A stretch of 9,917 nt of DNA, from NCBI GenBank assembly GCA_027064285.1, contig JAMOPX010000165.1:1-9917 (forward strand), given 5' to 3'. Below the pieces are notes generated by a model that searched no databases, was not told the origin of the DNA, and saw nothing but the letters and a program-made list of their open reading frames with translations. The first letter of the stretch is position 1, and the number at the start of each line of letters is the position of its first letter. The position numbers and the translations under genes were made by a program. The DNA is from Desulfobacterales bacterium (lineage in GTDB: Bacteria; Desulfobacterota; DSM-4660; Desulfatiglandales; JALVZP01). Positions 6,867-9,917 of this stretch are shown in pieces.

Positions 6867-7727
6867 TTGGATCTTGGAAAAGGCCAGAAAGGATTCACCC
6901 TTATAGAAATAGCTATTGTAATGGTGATTGTGGGTATCCTCATGGGAGGGGGGATACCCCTTTTACGTTCTTTGATGGAACAAAAAAAAAGAGATGAGAC
7001 CATCTCTTATATGAAAGAGGTAAAGGAAGTTCTGATAAACTATGCAAAAATTCACGGAAGACTTCCTTTTGCAGACACAGATGGAGATGGAATTGAAGAT
7101 AGTAATTCTTATCACGGTTTTCTCCCTTATGTTACCATAAGTATGAGTCCTATGGATTCTTATTCAAGGCATCTTAAGTACGAGGTAAACAGGAATCTAA
7201 CCATAGACAAAAATACCACATGCCTTACAATCAGATCTGGCTTGAAAGGATATCCCAAAGTAGTTGATTCAGATGGGTCTCCCAAACCCTTTAGTGTATC
7301 TGCTGTTATTATAAGTGCAGGAAGTGGAGATGCAGACAACGATGGAGACGTATTTGACAAAATAACATCTGGCTCATTTATAGGAGATAACACAGATGGC
7401 AGACCTAATTACATCCGTTATCCTCCTGTAAACAACTTTGATGATATAGTAAAATACATTGGTGGCTATGAAATCTATTCCGGACTTTGTGAATTTCTGG
7501 ACTTAGCAGTTAATAACAAAAGCTCAAAAACAATTTACATCTACAATGCAACCCAAGGAATAGATATAGGAAGTCTTAAGCCAGGAAGAAGCGGCTTATA
7601 TCATATCCTTTCAGGTTCAAAAATAGAAATAAGAAATAAATCTGGAGGCGGAGGAAAGATTGTAGATTCAGATCCTCCAACTCCTATTATTCTCTCAGGG
7701 TATGGTGCTACTATAAATGTAGATTAA
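6867..7727 (+). CDS. Large prepilin-like protein with calcium-loop motifs
   Basis: This 286-aa protein starts at TTG (6867), one base after the first prepilin's stop; no in-frame ATG lies upstream of the signal. The leader is MDLGKGQKG, with cleavage between Gly9 and Phe10 and Glu at +5 (FTLIE). A hydrophobic helix then runs to about residue 34. The soluble part has LPFADTDGDGIEDSN (66-80), a typical D-x-D-x-D-G calcium loop, and a second acidic run DADNDGD at 155-161. Two cysteines (119 and 208) could form a disulfide. The Gly/Ser-rich C-terminal 70 residues look beta-rich and match no family I recognise. Its size, weak start and second position suggest a minor or tip pilin, possibly with binding activity. 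It is translationally coupled to the first prepilin. Confidence 0.85.
   Translation: MDLGKGQKGFTLIEIAIVMVIVGILMGGGIPLLRSLMEQKKRDETISYMKEVKEVLINYAKIHGRLPFADTDGDGIEDSNSYHGFLPYVTISMSPMDSYSRHLKYEVNRNLTIDKNTTCLTIRSGLKGYPKVVDSDGSPKPFSVSAVIISAGSGDADNDGDVFDKITSGSFIGDNTDGRPNYIRYPPVNNFDDIVKYIGGYEIYSGLCEFLDLAVNNKSSKTIYIYNATQGIDIGSLKPGRSGLYHILSGSKIEIRNKSGGGGKIVDSDPPTPIILSGYGATINVD
6932..6959 (+). other. Intragenic GC-rich hairpin early in the second prepilin
   Basis: GGGTATCC (6932-6939) and GGATACCC (6952-6959) are exact reverse complements around 12 bases, followed by CTTTT. In mRNA this could pause or partly terminate transcription between the two pilins. It also encodes the Gly/Ile-rich pilin helix, so it may be chance. 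Confidence 0.3.
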
Positions 7728-7728
7728 C

Positions 7729-8034
7729 TCAAGTTGCCACCTTTTTTATAAGTTGTTGGATGTTAAAGCCCAGAACAAATAAAGTAATACCAATACCAAT
7801 TTAAAACCATTCTAAAAAAGCCTCTTTAATATAAGGATAAAAAGTAAGCTTTTTTAAGGACTGAGGTGTAAAAGAGTTAACTAATTTTACATACAGCATT
7901 TTCCAATTCTTCTATTAGATAAAACAGTTTTTTTTAAAATGCTTTTTTATATCCTGAAACACTTGAATATTATCAGATATTTTTAATCTTTTACTACATT
8001 TTTTTTCTATTTTTTTTATTTTGCTTTTTTTATT
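7729..8034 (-). pseudogene. Decayed reading frame, possibly the C-terminal end of a transposase
   Basis: This 310-base region lacks an intact gene. On the minus strand one single frame reads as protein through internal stops: NKKSKIKKIEKKCSK..., ISDNIQVFQDIKKHFKK, two stops, KNWKMLYVKLVNSFTPQSL, LTFYPYIKEAFLEWF, one stop, IGIGITLFVLGFNIQQLI, KKVAT, and a stop at 7729-7731. The ending LFVLGFNIQQLIKK resembles the ...YNLKRLI ends of DDE transposases, but that is recall by pattern and not a database match. No frameshift is needed. It ends two bases after the second prepilin's stop, converges with it, and begins right beside repeat copy C. High A content can produce Lys-rich frames by chance. Confidence 0.4.
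7814..7855. terminator. Weak terminator-like inverted repeat behind the pilins
   Basis: AAAAAAGC (7814-7821) and GCTTTTTT (7848-7855) are reverse complements around 26 bases, so the + strand ends in a T-run. The stem is mostly A-T and the loop is long. It is the only terminator-like structure seen downstream of the pilin pair and is a weak candidate. Confidence 0.25.
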
Positions 8035-8037
8035 TTA

Positions 8038-8206
8038 TTACTGACCTTATACAAAAGTTTCTGTCTTATCTGTATGCAGTATATAGGGGTAAAGGGATTT
8101 TTCGGATGCGACTGTCGGAAAGGCGCTGTCTCTTCGTGGCTTATCTGTGGGGGAAACCGCAGCCCGTCACTCAAGTCTCTCGAAAACAAGCATAGTCCTT
8201 TACCAA
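8038..8206 (+). repeat. Dispersed repeat, diverged copy C
   Basis: This is a distant member of the A/B family in + orientation. Blocks shared with A, in order, are CTGAnCTTA..CAAAAG, ATGCrGTAT...GGGGyAAAGGG, TTTTTCG, CTGTCGG, GTCTCTTC, CTTATCTGyGGG, CCCGTCACTCA and CTTnACCAA. Spacers between blocks differ in sequence and length. The GAATGCGG/CCGCATTC closing stem of A and B is not conserved. The 5' boundary is approximate. Copy C ends 13 bases before the 3' end of copy B, which is on the other strand. Confidence 0.75.
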
Positions 8207-8219
8207 ACATCCAAGCCCA

Positions 8220-8405
8220 TTGGTAAGCATATTTGATTAATAGCTGAGTGACGGGAATGCGGAGGGGGCAGGTATCCCCCGCAGATAAGTCAGAGAAGAG
8301 ACCAGCCCGACAGACTCGGAGCAGACGAAAAACCCTTTTGCCCCTCTACCGCATTCGTTGTTATTCTCCCCTTGTGAGATAAACCATTTTGCGTAAGGGC
8401 AGTTA
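8220..8405 (-). repeat. Dispersed repeat, copy B (186 bp)
   Basis: This is the reverse-complement partner of copy A. Differences by my count are about 12 substitutions, half of them in the first 65 bases of the element. The GAATGCGG/CCGCATTC stem is intact. The inner GGGGCA pairs fully with TGCCCC here, whereas in A that pairing is broken by a G-to-T change. Its first three bases (minus strand) are the TAA of the short frame 8403-8513. With A it brackets the pilin gene pair; with C it forms a tail-to-tail pair. Confidence 0.93.
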
Positions 8406-8513
8406 AAATTCTTCAAATAACTCAATCAAGTTTTGAGGATTATCTGTGTAGTTTCCATTTCTAATCAATTTTCTTATTTTGTGCAGTTCTGTGTTTTTGT
8501 TACTTTTCCCCAT
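8403..8513 (-). CDS. Small hypothetical protein or gene remnant (36 aa)
   Basis: The ATG at 8513 opens a 36-residue frame, starting MGKSNKNTELHKIRKL and ending LIELFEEF. It has a mixed, protein-like composition. GGGGAG precedes the ATG by only two bases, too close for an ideal ribosome site. The frame is in fact open back to 8585 (60 codons; ...IFLLFVVQLVYLAKHRGV before the Met). A different frame upstream (NYKNIDLNNLMKLVQEIT) could join it by a single frameshift near 8585. It may therefore be the end of a decayed longer gene instead of a true small gene. I do not recognise a family. The rest of 8406-8667 is AT-rich with no other feature that I can see. Confidence 0.35.
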   Translation of the reverse strand: MGKSNKNTELHKIRKLIRNGNYTDNPQNLIELFEEF

Positions 8514-8665
8514 AACTCCCCTATGTTTAGCCAAGTATACTAATTGCACTACAAAAAGAAGAAAAATATAAATTGCCTTTTGTAGTTATTTCTTGAACAA
8601 GCTTCATTAAATTATTTAAATCAATATTTTTATAATTTAACCTAAAATATTTTTGCTTCTTTTAT

Positions 8666-8683
8666 GCTTATATTTTTATAAGC
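8666..8683. other. Inverted repeat over the stop codon of the DUF362 gene
   Basis: GCTTATA (8666-8672) and TATAAGC (8677-8683) flank TTTT and include the minus-strand TAA at 8668-8670. In mRNA it could form a 3' end hairpin, but no U-run follows on the minus strand, so it is not a typical terminator. Confidence 0.4.
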
Positions 8684-9783
8684 TTGTATTTTCTCGTACC
8701 TATTCCCATCTTTTCTGCATGATCCAGCTGAACATTCCAATCCACATTCGGATATATAGCACGGAATTTATCTTTTTCTGCTGTTTTCTTTTTCCTTGAA
8801 AGCACACTGCCAGATGCAACTGGTTGTTTGTTTACAAGATCTACAGATGCCTGATCAACCGCAACAGGATCCTTTCCTGCGACTATGCCTATGTCAGAGA
8901 CAATAGGGGCATCGTTGTGTCCATAGCAGTCACAGGCAGGAGATATAGTGGTAAGAAAGTTTATGAAAAATGCCTTATCCTCTTTTCCTGTTAAAACTGC
9001 TTTGGTATATTCTGCCATCTTTTTCTGAAATTTTATTGCATCCTTATCCCATTGTATATCTATTGCACCATTCGGGCATATGATTATACACTCACAACAC
9101 CCAACACACTTTTGAGGATCTATCTTTGCCTTTTTTTCCATATATATTGCATTCTGTGCACAGTGTTCCATACACATCCCACATGCCTTACACTTTCTTC
9201 TGTTCACCTTTGGCTTTAGATCAGAGTGCTGTTCCAGCTTTCCTTTTCTGGAAGCACATCCCATTCCTGTATTCTTTATTGCACCCCCAAACCCTGAAAG
9301 TTCGTGACCTTTAAAATGAGCAACACTTAAGAATACATCTGCATCTACAATCTCTCTTGCTATATAAGCCTTTTTTATAAGCTCTCCATCTACATCTATC
9401 TCGTAATAAGAGCCTCCTTTAAGCCCATCAGCAATAATTATAGGAGCATTTACTACTGAATATGCAAACCCGTTTTCTATTGCAGTAGTTATGTGCGATA
9501 CACTATCACTTCTTGTTCCAGCATAAAGGGTGTTTGCATCAGTAAGAAATGGCTTACATTCAATTTTTTTTATATGATCCACAATCCTCCTTATATACAC
9601 TGGCCTTATAAAGGCAGTATTTCCTTTTTCTCCAAAGTGAAGCTTTATTGCAACAAGCGCTTTTTTGTTTTTCTGAAGAATATCGTCAAATCCTGCTTTT
9701 TGCATAAGCCTTTCTAACTTATCCAGCAAATTTTCCTTTGAAGATGCTCTCATATCACAGAAATACACTTCGCTTTTCTCCAT
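8668..9783 (-). CDS. DUF362 protein with two [4Fe-4S] ferredoxin motifs
   Basis: From the ATG at 9783 this encodes 371 residues. Upstream in-frame codons are open to the window edge, but this ATG is preferred because AGGAAAG lies five bases before it and the family's N-terminus (VYFCDMRAS) begins here. DUF362 signatures include LHFGEKGNTAFIRP (48-61), TDANTLYAGTR (81-91), APIIIADGL (113-121) and HFKGHELSGFGGAIKNTGMGCASR (156-179, two adjoining motifs). A bacterial ferredoxin insert carries CxxCxxCxxxC twice: C198, C201, C204 and C208, then C226, C229, C232 and C236. This predicts two low-potential clusters and an electron-transfer role. The partner and reaction are not known for most of the family. 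It is common in anaerobes. No signal peptide is seen, so it is probably cytoplasmic. Confidence 0.88.
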   Translation of the reverse strand: MEKSEVYFCDMRASSKENLLDKLERLMQKAGFDDILQKNKKALVAIKLHFGEKGNTAFIRPVYIRRIVDHIKKIECKPFLTDANTLYAGTRSDSVSHITTAIENGFAYSVVNAPIIIADGLKGGSYYEIDVDGELIKKAYIAREIVDADVFLSVAHFKGHELSGFGGAIKNTGMGCASRKGKLEQHSDLKPKVNRRKCKACGMCMEHCAQNAIYMEKKAKIDPQKCVGCCECIIICPNGAIDIQWDKDAIKFQKKMAEYTKAVLTGKEDKAFFINFLTTISPACDCYGHNDAPIVSDIGIVAGKDPVAVDQASVDLVNKQPVASGSVLSRKKKTAEKDKFRAIYPNVDWNVQLDHAEKMGIGTRKYKLIKI

Positions 9784-9796
9784 AGTTCTTTCCTGG

Positions 9797-9917
9797 TTAA
9801 CAAAACCGCACATTAGTGCAGCTTTGGGTGGGGTATTTGTATTCCGCCTCTTCAGGATAGCCAGCCCCACCTGGCGGTTTTTGGCCATCCATAGCCCCTG
9901 CACCAGGTGCAGGAACT
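9797..9917 (-). CDS. Possible C-terminal end of an upstream minus-strand gene (partial)
   Basis: A frame open from the window edge gives 39 codons (start PAPGAGAMDGQKPPGG, end CTNVRFC) and stops at 9797-9799, 13 bases before the DUF362 ATG. It is Pro/Gly-rich and its DNA is GC-richer than the rest of the window. The DUF362 frame is also open across the same bases (GLWMAKNRQVGLAILKRR), so which frame is translated, if either, is unclear. It could be a gene end in an operon with DUF362, or non-coding repeat DNA. Confidence 0.25.
   Translation of the reverse strand, partial: VPAPGAGAMDGQKPPGGAGYPEEAEYKYPTQSCTNVRFC
9897..9913. other. Perfect GC-rich palindrome, 8-bp arms
   Basis: CCTGCACC (9897-9904) and GGTGCAGG (9906-9913) are exact reverse complements around one A. 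A second smaller hairpin (GCCAG/CTGGC around CCCCAC) lies about 30 bases inward. Such clustered GC-rich hairpins in AT-rich DNA suggest a structured repeat or mobile-element edge, or an operator. Confidence 0.5.

Noticed and set aside
5918..8405. CRISPR array
   Set aside because: The repeats are 186 bp, only three in number, in both orientations and irregularly spaced; there are no short regular repeat-spacer units and no cas genes.
8016..8425. Two minus-strand reading frames of 62-64 codons over repeats C and B
   Set aside because: They run through the repeat sequence, and no corresponding frame is evidently preserved between copies; openness comes from the GC-richer repeat DNA, so they are not called genes.
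9126..9717. Plus-strand reading frames over the DUF362 gene
   Set aside because: They are antisense to a gene with two complete ferredoxin motifs and lack start signals.
9784..9903. Extended N-terminus of the DUF362 protein from a GTG at 9903
   Set aside because: Family homology begins at the ATG at 9783, which has a good ribosome site; the extra 40 residues are unlike the family and lie in compositionally different DNA.
1..9917. tRNA or rRNA genes
   Set aside because: I looked for cloverleaf signatures (GGTTCGAATCC-type arms) and rRNA-conserved blocks in the intergenic parts and saw none.

Overview
The window is AT-rich chromosomal DNA. It comes from what is probably an anaerobic, Gram-negative bacterium, possibly a Desulfobacterota-like or similar deep-branching lineage. 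The reasons are a secretin lipoprotein (so an outer membrane), an MSHA-type pilus gene block, and two oxygen-sensitive Fe-S proteins: an AmrS-like radical SAM enzyme and a DUF362 bis-[4Fe-4S] protein. The species cannot be named from the sequence.

Layout. Positions 1-79 may hold the tail of an upstream gene, followed by a perfect hairpin. Positions 131-1315 encode an AmmeMemoRadiSam-type radical SAM protein with a Tat-like N-terminus. A 240-bp gap with a candidate promoter and odd leader features precedes a nitroreductase (1556-2098). A tight run then follows on the + strand in the order of the Vibrio msh locus: MshI-like (2114-3457), MshJ/PilO-like (3447-3953), MshK/PilP-like (3955-4446) and the MshL secretin (4439-5920). 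Genes overlap or are separated by a few bases, so they are probably one transcript. Two prepilins (6305-6865 and 6867-7727) follow from their own promoter. The usual msh ATPases and platform protein are not in the window. Inner-membrane MshI/J/K would connect the machinery to the MshL outer-membrane pore, through which a fibre of the two prepilins would pass.

The most unusual content is a three-copy repeat family. Copy A (5918-6103, +) and copy B (8220-8405, -) are 186 bp each and differ at about 12 positions with no gaps. A diverged copy C (about 8038-8206, +) lies tail-to-tail with B. The element is GC-richer than its surroundings and can fold into a long hairpin. In A and B its first three bases are the TAA stop codon of the co-directional upstream reading frame. 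A and B are inverted and flank the pilin gene pair.

Between the pilins and copy C lies a decayed minus-strand frame (7729-8034) that may be the end of a transposase. Between copy B and the DUF362 gene is a short or frameshifted minus-strand remnant (8403-8585). The right end carries the DUF362 ferredoxin-like protein (8668-9783, -) and a GC-rich edge segment with a perfect palindrome. The stretch 7728-8667 therefore looks like accessory, decaying DNA between the conserved pilus block and the DUF362 gene.
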